Part shown: positions 1-7,495 of the stretch, piece by piece
Layout of the letters: every line of letters starts with the position of its first letter
Numbering within the stretch: the stretch's first letter is position 1
Assembly: GCA_035940955.1 (NCBI GenBank)
Contig: DASZEJ010000111.1
Location: forward strand, 1 to 21,443
Length of the DNA stretch: 21,443 bases
Origin: CADCVT01 sp035940955
GTDB lineage: Bacteria; Actinomycetota; Thermoleophilia; Solirubrobacterales; Solirubrobacteraceae
Reading direction: 5' to 3'
Notes under the pieces: generated by a model
Told to the model about the DNA's origin: nothing
The model's database searches: none
Seen by the model: the letters and a program-made list of their open reading frames with translations, nothing else
Program-made: the position numbers and the translations under genes

Positions 1-1224
1 GGCGGGGACGCCGGCGAGCCGGACCGGCGGGACGGGCCGCGCGCGTCGCCGGCCCAGGGCCGCGCCGCGGGCGGCGGAGGGGACCCGGCGCGCCACCTCG
101 CCGCGCTGCAGCGGATCGCCGACCGCAGCGGCGGGACGCGCGCGGCCGGCACGGCCGGCGACCGGCGGACGGTCGCGTACGTCGCGCGGACGCTGCGCGC
201 CGCCGGGTGGCGTGTCGAGCTGCAGCGGGTCGCGTTCCCGTACTTCGAGCGGCGCTCGCCGCCGCGGCTCGCGGGCCTGCGCCCGGGGCGGGAGCTGCGC
301 GTCGCCGAGTACTCGGGGTCGGCGCGGCTGCGCGCGCGCGTGCGGCGGGTGCGCGGGCGCGGCTGCTCGGTCGGCGACTTCGCGCCGGTGCCGCGCGGCG
401 ACGTCGCGCTCGTCGACCGGGGGACGTGCTTCTTCCGCGTCAAGGCGCGCAACGCCGAGCGCGCGGGCGCCGGGGCGATCGTCATCTCCGACGTCGAGGG
501 CGGGACGCCGGTCGCCGCGACGCTGATCAGGCCGGGGATCGGCATCCCGGTGTTCATCGTCACGGCGCGCGGGGCGGCGCGGATCGAGGGCCGGACGGTG
601 ACGGCCGAGGTCGACGCGGTGTCGGAGCGGCGGACCACCACGAACGTCATCGCCGAGGGGCGGCCGGCCCGCGGCGGGCGCTGGGTGATGGCCGGGGCGC
701 ACCACGACTCGGTCAGCGCCGGCCCGGGGATCAACGACAACGGGAGCGGGGTCGCGGCGCTGCTCGCCGTCGCGGAGCGCCTGCACGGCCGGCCGGGGAT
801 CCGGCTCGGGTTCTGGGGCGCCGAGGAGCTCGCGCTGTACGGCTCGCGCCGCTACGTCCGGTCGCTCGCGGCTCCCGAGCGCCGGGCGATCGCCGCGTAC
901 CTGAACTTCGACATGGTCGCCTCGCCGAACGGCGCGCTGAAGGTCTACGACCGCGACGACCGGATCGAGCGGGCGCTGCGGCGCGCGATCCCGGGGGCGG
1001 AGGGCGAGGTGTCGCTGCGCGGCGCGTCGGATCACGCGCCCTTCGAGCGCGCGGGGATCGCCGTCGGCGGCATCTTCACGGGCGCCTCGGAGCGAGGCCG
1101 CCGCCCCGGCCCGGCCGACCGCTGCTATCACCGCGCATGCGACCGGCTGCGCCACGCCGACCGCCGGCTGCTGCGGCGGGCGACCCGCGCCGCGGAGCGC
1201 GGGCTGACGGCGCTGGCGGGCTGA
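1..1224 (+). CDS. M28 family zinc metallopeptidase with PA-like insert, 5' end outside window
   Basis: Frame 1 is open from the first base to the TGA at 1222-1224, so the N-terminus and any signal peptide lie outside the window. The protein matches the next gene along its whole length. It has a PA-type insert around 300-600, then the M28 metal-site motifs in order: HHD in GAHHDSV (near 700), NDNGSG (near 733), AEEL (near 823), NFDM (near 907), SDHAPF (near 1030) and CYH near the C-terminus. M28 enzymes are co-catalytic zinc amino- or carboxypeptidases, usually exported. Substrate specificity cannot be read from the sequence. It lies 56 nt upstream of a tandem paralogue on the same strand. An internal ATG at 340 would remove conserved N-terminal sequence and is not the true start. 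Confidence 0.85.
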   Translation, partial: GGDAGEPDRRDGPRASPAQGRAAGGGGDPARHLAALQRIADRSGGTRAAGTAGDRRTVAYVARTLRAAGWRVELQRVAFPYFERRSPPRLAGLRPGRELRVAEYSGSARLRARVRRVRGRGCSVGDFAPVPRGDVALVDRGTCFFRVKARNAERAGAGAIVISDVEGGTPVAATLIRPGIGIPVFIVTARGAARIEGRTVTAEVDAVSERRTTTNVIAEGRPARGGRWVMAGAHHDSVSAGPGINDNGSGVAALLAVAERLHGRPGIRLGFWGAEELALYGSRRYVRSLAAPERRAIAAYLNFDMVASPNGALKVYDRDDRIERALRRAIPGAEGEVSLRGASDHAPFERAGIAVGGIFTGASERGRRPGPADRCYHRACDRLRHADRRLLRRATRAAERGLTALAG

Positions 1225-1280
1225 GGCGCCCGCCGCATCGGCGCGCCGCATACGGCCTTCTGGCATCCTCGCCCGCCCCG

Positions 1281-2531
1281 ATGCGCCGCCCCGTCGCCCT
1301 CGGCCTCCTCGCCGCCGCCCTCGTCGCGGCCGCCGCGCCCGCCGCCGCGCCCGCGCAGCGCATCGGCGCCGCGGACGTCGTCGAGCACCTGCGGGCTCTC
1401 GACGGCATCGCCCGCGCGAACGGCGGCAACCGTGCGGCCGGCAACCCCGGCGAGGCCGCGACCGTCGACTACGTCGCGGCGAGGCTGCGCGAGGCCGGCT
1501 GGAACGTCGACACGCCGCCGGTCACCTTCCCGTACTTCGCCGAGCGCGCGCCGCCGGTCGTCGGCGCCCTCCAGCCCGGCCGGGACGCCGTCACGCTGCG
1601 CTACAGCGGCTCGGGCGACGTCACCGGGCGCGTGCTCCCGCTGCGCTTCTCCGGCTGCAGCCCGCGCCACTTCCGCGGCTTCCCCCGCGGCCGGATCGCG
1701 ATGAGCCTCTACGGCACGTGCACGTTCCGCCGCATCGCGATCAACGCCCAGCGCGCCGGCGCGGCGGCCGTGCTGTTCGCCAGCGGGTACGTGCGCCGGC
1801 CGCCGACCACGGCGACGATGCTCGGCCCCGGCGTGACGATCCCCGCCCTGGCGCTGCGCGACCCGCCCGCGCTCCGGCTCGCCCGCGCCCGTGCGACCGT
1901 GAACGTCCGGGTCGACGCGTTCGTCGAGGACCGCACCGGCCGCAACGTCGTCGCCGAGCTGCCGGGGACGACCGGGCGGCGGGTGGTCATGGCCGGCGGC
2001 CACCTCGACTCGGTCCCGGAGGGCCCCGGCCTGAACGACAACGGCAGCGGCATCGCCGCGCTGATCGAGATCGGCGAGCGCCTCGCCGCCGCGCCGCGCC
2101 CGCCCGCGACCCTGCGGCTGGGCTTCTGGACCGCCGAGGAGCTGAACCTCAACGGGTCGCGGGCGTACGTCGGAGCCCTGCCGCCGGCCGAGCGCCGCCG
2201 CTTCGCCGCCTACCTCAACCTCGACATGGTCGGCTCCCCGAACCCGGTCCCCGAGATCTACGCGGACCACCCACGCATCCGCCGGGCGCTGCGCCGCGTC
2301 CTCCCGCGGGCGGGCCGGACCTCGGTGCTCGCCGGCTCGGACCACCTGCCGTTCCGCGGCGCGGGCATCCCCGTCGGCGGCATCTTCACCGGCGCGACCG
2401 AGCGCCGCCGCGGCCGCGAGCGCGACCCGTGCTACCACCGGCCGTGCGACGGCCTGGCCAACGTCGACGCGGCGATGACGGCGCGGATGGCGCAGGCGGC
2501 GAGGGTCGCCCTGGCCCGGCTCGCGCGCTAA
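1281..2531 (+). CDS. Secreted M28 family zinc metallopeptidase (complete paralogue)
   Basis: A 416-residue protein. The ATG at 1281 is chosen because it begins a clear signal peptide: RR, then an Ala/Leu/Val-rich core, ending near APAQ at about residue 26. The predicted metal ligands are all present: H241 and D243 (GGHLDSV), D253 (LNDNGSG), E286/E287 (TAEEL), D315 (NLDMVGS) and H386 (CYH). A PA-like domain sits between the N-terminal segment and the catalytic core. Its role is probably extracellular peptide hydrolysis; the substrate is unknown. It is a tandem duplicate of the preceding gene, with the same motif order and C-terminal CYHR.CD signature. Its stop codon overlaps the stop of the convergent glutaredoxin gene by two bases. 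Confidence 0.88.
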   Translation: MRRPVALGLLAAALVAAAAPAAAPAQRIGAADVVEHLRALDGIARANGGNRAAGNPGEAATVDYVAARLREAGWNVDTPPVTFPYFAERAPPVVGALQPGRDAVTLRYSGSGDVTGRVLPLRFSGCSPRHFRGFPRGRIAMSLYGTCTFRRIAINAQRAGAAAVLFASGYVRRPPTTATMLGPGVTIPALALRDPPALRLARARATVNVRVDAFVEDRTGRNVVAELPGTTGRRVVMAGGHLDSVPEGPGLNDNGSGIAALIEIGERLAAAPRPPATLRLGFWTAEELNLNGSRAYVGALPPAERRRFAAYLNLDMVGSPNPVPEIYADHPRIRRALRRVLPRAGRTSVLAGSDHLPFRGAGIPVGGIFTGATERRRGRERDPCYHRPCDGLANVDAAMTARMAQAARVALARLAR

Positions 2532-2785
2532 GCCGCGGCGAGCAGCTCGCGCAGCCGGCCGGTCTGGTCGGCGCGCAGCGTCTCCTGGAACCCGCCGAGC
2601 ACCTCGCCGCCGATGACGACCTGCGGGAAGCTCATCATGCCCGTCCGCTCGACCAGCTCGGCGCGTCCGGCCGGGTCGCGTGCGAGATTGACCTCCGTGT
2701 ACTCGATCCCCCGCGCCTGGAGCAGCTGCTTGACCCTGGAGCAGAAGGAGCAGGGATCGGTCGTGTACACGAGGACGTCGTTCAT
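2528..2785 (-). CDS. Glutaredoxin (monothiol/dithiol Grx fold, CSFC active site)
   Basis: An 85-residue protein of typical glutaredoxin length. The active site is C12-S-F-C15 after TTDP, in place of the classical CPYC. The cis-proline of the thioredoxin fold is P54 in MSFPQVVIGG, and the GG pair at 64-65 belongs to the glutathione-binding loop. It should reduce disulfides or mixed disulfides in the cytoplasm; in actinobacteria the thiol partner may be mycothiol rather than glutathione, which the sequence cannot settle. The ATG at 2785 is the only sensible start. The gene is divergent from recO with only 18 nt between start codons, and it lacks a Shine-Dalgarno. TACTCT (2800-2795 on the minus strand) lies 9 nt before the ATG. 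Confidence 0.85.
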   Translation of the reverse strand: MNDVLVYTTDPCSFCSRVKQLLQARGIEYTEVNLARDPAGRAELVERTGMMSFPQVVIGGEVLGGFQETLRADQTGRLRELLAAA

Positions 2786-2794
2786 ACGGGGCAG

Positions 2795-2800
2795 AGAGTA
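2795..2800 (-). promoter_or_regulatory. Putative -10 element of the glutaredoxin gene
   Basis: TACTCT on the minus strand fits TANNNT and ends 9 nt before the ATG. No Shine-Dalgarno is present, so a leaderless or nearly leaderless mRNA is inferred. Confidence 0.4.
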
Positions 2801-2803
2801 GCG

Positions 2804-3529
2804 GTGGCCGGCTCGGTCAAGACCGAGGCGATCGTCCTCCGATCGATGCGGTACGGGGAGGCGGATCGCATCCTCCACCTCTATACCCCGCATCGCGGAC
2901 GGGTGGGCGCGATCGCCAAGGGCGTGCGCCGCGCGAAGAGCCGGTTCGGGGGGCGGCTGGAGCCGTTCTTCCACGTCCGGCTCGTGCTCTACGAGGGGCG
3001 CAGCGACCTGCTCACGGTCACGAGCGCCGAGACCGTCGCGCCCCACGCCGGCCTGCGGACCGAGGCTCAGCGGCTCGACGCCGCGGCGCGGGCGTGCGAC
3101 GCGGTCGGCCGGCTGTTCGACACGCCGGAGCCGCACCCCGAGGTCTTCCACCTGCTCGCCAACGAGCTCGCGCTGCTGGACGCCGACGCCGTCCACGCCG
3201 GCGAGGGGGGCCGGCTGGCGTTCCGCCTCAAGCTGCTGGTCGCCGCCGGCCTGGCCCCGCACCTGGCCGGCTGCGCGGTGTGCGGCGAGCGCGAGCACCT
3301 CAGCGGGTTCTCCGGCGCCGCCGGCGGCGTCGTCTGCAGCGCGTGCGAGGGCGCGGCGTTCCCGCTCGACGAGGCCGCGCACGCGTTCATGGTCGAGGCC
3401 CTGGGGCGCCCGCTCGCCGACGCGCCCGGCGGCACCCCGCCGCGCGCGCTGCGCCAGGCCGAGCGGGCGATCCTCGAGACGGTCGAGCACCACGCGCACC
3501 TGCGGCTGCGGCCCGCGCTCAGGGGGTAG
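2804..3529 (+). CDS. recO: DNA repair protein RecO
   Basis: A 241-residue protein, the usual RecO length. The N-terminal OB fold is recognisable from KTEAIVLRSMRYGEADRI and the following GAIAKGVRR segment. A four-cysteine zinc site follows: C157-A-V-C160 and C178-S-A-C181. RecO works with RecF and RecR to load RecA onto SSB-coated gaps and anneals single strands. The GTG at 2804 is chosen because it begins right at the conserved N-terminus; upstream in-frame sequence is antisense to the glutaredoxin and to the M28 gene. Eleven bases separate it from ppdK, so the two may be co-transcribed, although ppdK also has its own -10-like hexamer. It is divergent from the glutaredoxin gene. Confidence 0.93.
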   Translation: MAGSVKTEAIVLRSMRYGEADRILHLYTPHRGRVGAIAKGVRRAKSRFGGRLEPFFHVRLVLYEGRSDLLTVTSAETVAPHAGLRTEAQRLDAAARACDAVGRLFDTPEPHPEVFHLLANELALLDADAVHAGEGGRLAFRLKLLVAAGLAPHLAGCAVCGEREHLSGFSGAAGGVVCSACEGAAFPLDEAAHAFMVEALGRPLADAPGGTPPRALRQAERAILETVEHHAHLRLRPALRG

Positions 3530-3532
3530 GGT
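3527..3532 (+). promoter_or_regulatory. Putative -10 element of ppdK
   Basis: TAGGGT ends 8 nt before the ppdK GTG, and its first three bases are the recO stop codon. It fits the TANNNT spacing seen before several other genes here. A purine run (AGGGGG, 3521-3526) could instead act as a distant Shine-Dalgarno. Confidence 0.35.
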
Positions 3533-3540
3533 CCCGCGCC

Positions 3541-6171
3541 GTGACGGACACGCGGTGGGTGCTGGACTTCTCCGAGGGCTCGAGGGAGATGCGCGAGCTG
3601 CTCGGCGGCAAGGGCGCGAACGTGGCGGAGATGACGCGCGTCCTCGGCGCGGAGCGAGTACCGGCCGGGTTCACGATCACCACCGAGGCGTGCGTCGCGT
3701 ACATGCGCGACGGGGCCGAGCCGCCCGGCCTGGAGGAGCAGGTCGACGCGGCGCTCGCGCGGCTGGAGGAGCGCGCCGGCAAGCGGCTCGGCGACGACGA
3801 GGACCCGCTGCTCGTCTCGGTCCGCAGCGGCGCGCGGGAGTCGATGCCCGGCATGCTCGACACGGTCCTCAACCTCGGCCTCAACGACCGCAGCGTCGAG
3901 GGGCTCGCGCGCGGGACCGGGAACGAGCGCTTCGCGTGGGACTCCTACCGGCGGTTCGTGCAGATGTTCGGCAACGTCGTGCGCGGCGTCCCGGGGGAGC
4001 GGTTCGAGGACGAGATCAAGCGGGTCAAGTCCGCCCGCGGCGTCCGCGAGGACACCGACCTCGACACCGACGCGCTGCGCGAGCTGACCGCGACGTTCAA
4101 GGGCTTCTACGACTTCCCCGAGGAGCCGCGCGAGCAGCTGCGCCACGCGATCCGGGCGGTGTTCGACTCGTGGAACGGCGAGCGCGCGGTGACCTACCGG
4201 CGGATCAACCGCATCCCGGACGACTGGGGGACCGCGGTCAACGTCCAGCAGATGGTGTTCGGCAACAAGGGGGACACGTCCGGGTCGGGCGTCGCGTTCA
4301 GCCGCGACGAGGTGACCGGCGCGCCTGAGCCGAGCGGCGACTTCCTCCCCAACGCGCAGGGCGAGGACGTCGTGTCCGGCGTCCGCACACCGCGCGACAT
4401 CCGCGAGCTGCGCGACTGGATGCCGGAGGCGCACGCCCAGCTGATGGAGATCCTGCGCACGCTCGAGCGCCACTACAAGGACATGCAGGACACCGAGTTC
4501 ACCGTCGAGGAGGGGCGCCTCTACATGCTGCAGACGCGCAACGCCAAGCGCCCCGCCCAGGCGGCGGTGCGGTTCGCGTGCGACGCGGTGGACGAGGGGC
4601 TGCTGACCAAGGCCGAGGCGATCGCGACGATCGACGCCGAGCAGCTCGACGCGCTGCTGCACCCGACGTTCGACCCCGACGCCGAGTACGACGTGCTCGC
4701 GCGCGGGGTGGCGGCGTCGCCGGGCGCGGCGAAGGGCGAGATCGTGTTCACGGCGGCCGACGCGGTCGCCGCGGCGGGCTCCGGGCGCGACGTCATCCTG
4801 GTGCGCCCGTTCACCGAGGCCGACGACGTCGCGGGGTTCGACGCCGCCCGGGGGATCCTCACGAGCGAGGGCGGCAAGGCGTCGCACGCGGCGCTCGTCG
4901 CGCGCGGCATGGGCCGGCCGGCGGTGACCGGCGCGGGCGCGCTCGAGATCGACCTGGCCTCCGCCGAGGTGCGGGTCGACGGGACCGTCCTGCGCGCCGG
5001 CGACCGCATCGCGATCGACGGGACGACCGGCTGCATCACGACCGAGGACGTCCCGCTCGTCGAGCCGCAGGTGACCGAGCACTTCGAGCGCGTGCTCGCG
5101 TGGTCGGACGAGCTGCGGACGCTCGGGGTGCGGACGAACGCCGACACCCCCGACGACGCGGCGCGCGCCCGTGCGTTCGGCGCCGAGGGGATCGGGCTGT
5201 GCCGGACCGAGCACATGTTCTTCGGGGCCGACCGGCACGAGAAGATGGTCCAGGCGATCCTCGCCTCCACCGACGAGGAGATGAAGGCCGCGCTCGACGC
5301 GCTGCGGCCGCTGCAGCAGTCGGACTTCGAGGGGCTCTTCGAGGCGATGGAGGGCACGCCCGTGACGATCCGGCTGCTCGACCCGCCGCTGCACGAGTTC
5401 CTCCCGCACCGGGGCGAGATCGAGCAGCGGGTCGAGCGGGCGCGGATCGAGCGCACCGACGATCTGGAGCAGCTCGAGCACACGCTGGAGCGGGTCCGGG
5501 CGCTGGAGGAGACGAACCCGATGCTCGGCACGCGCGGGGTGCGCCTCGGGCTGCTGGAGCCCGAGCTGCTGCGGATGCAGGCGCACGCGATCTTCGGGGC
5601 GGCGGTCGCGGTCCGCGAGCGGGCGGGCGCGCTGCCGCCGGTCGAGATCATGGTCCCGCTGGTCGCGTACGAGCGCGAGCTCGAGCTGGTGCGGGGGCTG
5701 CTCGTCGGGGTCGGGCGCGGCTACGGGCTCGAGCCCGAGCGCGACTACCTGATCGGGACGATGATCGAGCTGCCGCGCGCGTGCCTGCAGGCCGACCGGA
5801 TCGCGGGCGAGGCCGACTTCTTCTCGTTCGGCACGAACGACCTGACGCAGACGGCGCTCGGGTTCTCGCGCGACGACATCGAGGGGCGCATCCTCGCGCG
5901 GTACATCGACCTGAAGATCGTCGACCGCTCGCCGTTCGAGACGCTCGACGCGGCGGGGGTCGGCCAGCTCGTGCGGATGGCGGCGTGGCTCGGGCGGTCG
6001 GCCAAGCCGGGGCTGAAGCTGGGGATCTGCGGCGAGCACGGCGGCGACCCGGACTCGATCGACTTCTTCCACAACTCCGGGCTGGACTACGTGTCGTGCT
6101 CGCCGTACCGGGTGCCGGTGGCGCGGGTGGCCGCGGCGCAGGCGGCGGTGCGGGCCGGGCAGGACGGCTAG
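3541..6171 (+). CDS. ppdK: Pyruvate, phosphate dikinase
   Basis: An 876-residue protein, full length for PPDK. It interconverts pyruvate + ATP + Pi and PEP + AMP + PPi in the cytoplasm. In order: the N-terminal ATP-grasp domain (LGGKGANVAEMT, SVRSGARESMPGMLDTVLN, GDTSGSGVAFSRD); the phosphohistidine domain with catalytic H449 in GGKASHAALVARG; and the C-terminal PEP/pyruvate TIM barrel with GLCRTEHMFF, GTRGVRLG, FFSFGTNDLTQ and catalytic C830 in GICGEHGG. The Thr normally two residues before the catalytic His, the target of the PDRP regulator in many PPDKs, is Ala447 here. The start is the GTG at 3541, directly before the conserved WVLDFSEG N-terminus. The gene ends three bases before the stop of the convergent DUF5995 gene. 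Confidence 0.96.
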   Translation: MTDTRWVLDFSEGSREMRELLGGKGANVAEMTRVLGAERVPAGFTITTEACVAYMRDGAEPPGLEEQVDAALARLEERAGKRLGDDEDPLLVSVRSGARESMPGMLDTVLNLGLNDRSVEGLARGTGNERFAWDSYRRFVQMFGNVVRGVPGERFEDEIKRVKSARGVREDTDLDTDALRELTATFKGFYDFPEEPREQLRHAIRAVFDSWNGERAVTYRRINRIPDDWGTAVNVQQMVFGNKGDTSGSGVAFSRDEVTGAPEPSGDFLPNAQGEDVVSGVRTPRDIRELRDWMPEAHAQLMEILRTLERHYKDMQDTEFTVEEGRLYMLQTRNAKRPAQAAVRFACDAVDEGLLTKAEAIATIDAEQLDALLHPTFDPDAEYDVLARGVAASPGAAKGEIVFTAADAVAAAGSGRDVILVRPFTEADDVAGFDAARGILTSEGGKASHAALVARGMGRPAVTGAGALEIDLASAEVRVDGTVLRAGDRIAIDGTTGCITTEDVPLVEPQVTEHFERVLAWSDELRTLGVRTNADTPDDAARARAFGAEGIGLCRTEHMFFGADRHEKMVQAILASTDEEMKAALDALRPLQQSDFEGLFEAMEGTPVTIRLLDPPLHEFLPHRGEIEQRVERARIERTDDLEQLEHTLERVRALEETNPMLGTRGVRLGLLEPELLRMQAHAIFGAAVAVRERAGALPPVEIMVPLVAYERELELVRGLLVGVGRGYGLEPERDYLIGTMIELPRACLQADRIAGEADFFSFGTNDLTQTALGFSRDDIEGRILARYIDLKIVDRSPFETLDAAGVGQLVRMAAWLGRSAKPGLKLGICGEHGGDPDSIDFFHNSGLDYVSCSPYRVPVARVAAAQAAVRAGQDG

Positions 6172-6174
6172 CTG

Positions 6175-7437
6175 CTAGCGCACGCGGACGGTGATGCGGA
6201 AGTCGCCCTGCACGGTCACGACGTAGCGGCCGGGGCGCAGGCGGCGGGTGGTGAAGCCGCGCGTCCGCAGCCACAGCGGCCTGCGGCACGAGCGGGTTCG
6301 GCCGAGCGCTCCGCGCTGGGTCACGAAGCGGCAGCGGCCGCGGCGCTCGACGTGGGCGATCGCGAGCCGGATGCGCCCGCGGCAGCGCGGGACGCCGACG
6401 CCGATGCGCTGCCGCCGCCGCGCGACGCGGACGCCGACGCCGGCGTCGCAGCGGCCCGCGGCCGGCGGGTCGTCTCGGCGTCGGTCATCGTCGCGCGCGA
6501 GCGCGGCCCGCTCGCGCGCCGCACGCTCGGCCCGCTTGGGGCACAGCGCGTCGCGGTTCGCGCGCGTGAACGGGCCGCCGTAGCGGAAGACGTCGCGGAT
6601 CCGCTCGGCCCAGGCGGCGGCGCTCTGCTCGATCGACTCGGCGACGAGCCGGCGCTCCTCGTCGGTGCTGGCCGCGACGAGGCGCTCGGCGTTGCGCCAC
6701 ACGCCCTCGCGCCAGCCGGCGATGGCCTGGAAGGCGAGCAGGTTGTCGGCCTGCGTGCCCGGCACCTCGTAGGTCGCGAGGTCGGGGTCGTCCCACTCGA
6801 TCGCCTGGGCGATGACGTCGTCGTAGGCGGTGTTGAGCAGCTCGTTGAACTTGTCGTGGTCGGGCTTGCGGCTGCGGCCCTGCGCGTCGACGAGCCCGAG
6901 GCCGGCGAGCATGTACGGCTGGTCGCGCTGGACGTGGGCGTTGATGCCGAGCAGCAGGTTGCCGGCGCCCTGGACGGCCTTGGCGTCCGCGCTTTCGAAC
7001 GCGATCCTCCAGGCCTCCGGGACGTCCTGGGGGCGGCCGTCGCGCCACGCGTCCTCCGCCGCGAAGTAGAGCTGGGCGAAGATCGCGTCCTCGCGCGCGA
7101 GGAAGGCGTCGTCCTGGAAGAAGCCGGTGCCCGCGAAGCGGACGTAGAACTCGGTGACCAGGCGGTAGTTGCGGGCGAAGAGCGCGTTGTCGCTGCAGGC
7201 GGCGTCGTGGTCGGCGATGCGGGCGCGCAGCTCGAGCAGCGTGTGGTCGACGCAGTGCGGGCCGGCGTCGGCGCAGAGGTCGAAGGTGCTGGGGGTGAAG
7301 CCGTGGGCGAGCGCGGGGAGGAGGGCCGGCCAGTTGACGAGCGGCGGGTCCTCGGCCGTGGCCGTCGGGGCGGGGGCCGCGGCGAGCGCGGTGAGCGACG
7401 CGACTGCCACGGCCAGCACCAGCTTGCGCGCGGGCAT
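6175..7437 (-). CDS. Secreted DUF5995 family protein with Arg/Cys-rich C-terminal domain
   Basis: A 420-residue protein. The ATG at 7437 gives a clean signal peptide: MPARK, a hydrophobic core, and likely cleavage after APTATA near residue 28. Residues from about 30 to 300 look like DUF5995, with conserved segments DNALFARNYRLVTEFY, GFFQDDAFLAREDAIFAQ, WRIAFESADAKAVQGAGNL, GINAHVQRDQPY and KPDHDKFNELL. The conserved His and Asp residues would suit a metal or hydrolase site, but no activity is assigned. The last ~100 residues form a distinct Arg- and Cys-rich segment (RCRFV, RSCRRPLWL, RPGRYVVTVQGDF) resembling beta-rich modules on exported proteins of this lineage. It is divergent from dgt with 58 nt between starts, and convergent with ppdK. 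Confidence 0.8.
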   Translation of the reverse strand: MPARKLVLAVAVASLTALAAAPAPTATAEDPPLVNWPALLPALAHGFTPSTFDLCADAGPHCVDHTLLELRARIADHDAACSDNALFARNYRLVTEFYVRFAGTGFFQDDAFLAREDAIFAQLYFAAEDAWRDGRPQDVPEAWRIAFESADAKAVQGAGNLLLGINAHVQRDQPYMLAGLGLVDAQGRSRKPDHDKFNELLNTAYDDVIAQAIEWDDPDLATYEVPGTQADNLLAFQAIAGWREGVWRNAERLVAASTDEERRLVAESIEQSAAAWAERIRDVFRYGGPFTRANRDALCPKRAERAARERAALARDDDRRRDDPPAAGRCDAGVGVRVARRRQRIGVGVPRCRGRIRLAIAHVERRGRCRFVTQRGALGRTRSCRRPLWLRTRGFTTRRLRPGRYVVTVQGDFRITVRVR

Positions 7438-7445
7438 GTGCCGAA

Positions 7446-7451
7446 ACAGTG
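7446..7451 (-). promoter_or_regulatory. Putative -10 element of the DUF5995 gene
   Basis: CACTGT on the minus strand ends 8 nt before the ATG at 7437. It departs from TANNNT at the first base. No Shine-Dalgarno is seen in the 8-nt leader. Confidence 0.3.
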
Positions 7452-7482
7452 CCACGGGGCCGGGGTCGACTGCCCCGGTTGA

Positions 7483-7488
7483 CAGAAT
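7483..7488 (+). promoter_or_regulatory. Putative -10 element of dgt
   Basis: CAGAAT ends 7 nt before the GTG at 7496, with an all-C/G spacer and no Shine-Dalgarno. An overlapping TTGACA (7479-7484) looks like a -35 box, but would put its -10 inside the coding region. Confidence 0.35.
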
Positions 7489-7495
7489 CCCGCCC

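Noticed and set aside
207..1280. Long upstream extension of the second M28 gene in the same frame
   Set aside because: It is an out-of-frame shadow of the first peptidase; the product is Arg/Ala-rich without motifs, and the ATG at 1281 begins a clear signal peptide.
3067..6072. A 1001-codon open frame on the minus strand opposite ppdK
   Set aside because: Shadow of a GC-rich gene: the product is low-complexity Arg/Leu/Asp and ppdK on the other strand is certain.
7479..7484. TTGACA as a -35 box for dgt
   Set aside because: The matching -10 would fall inside dgt after its start codon, so the hexamer CAGAAT next to it is the better candidate.
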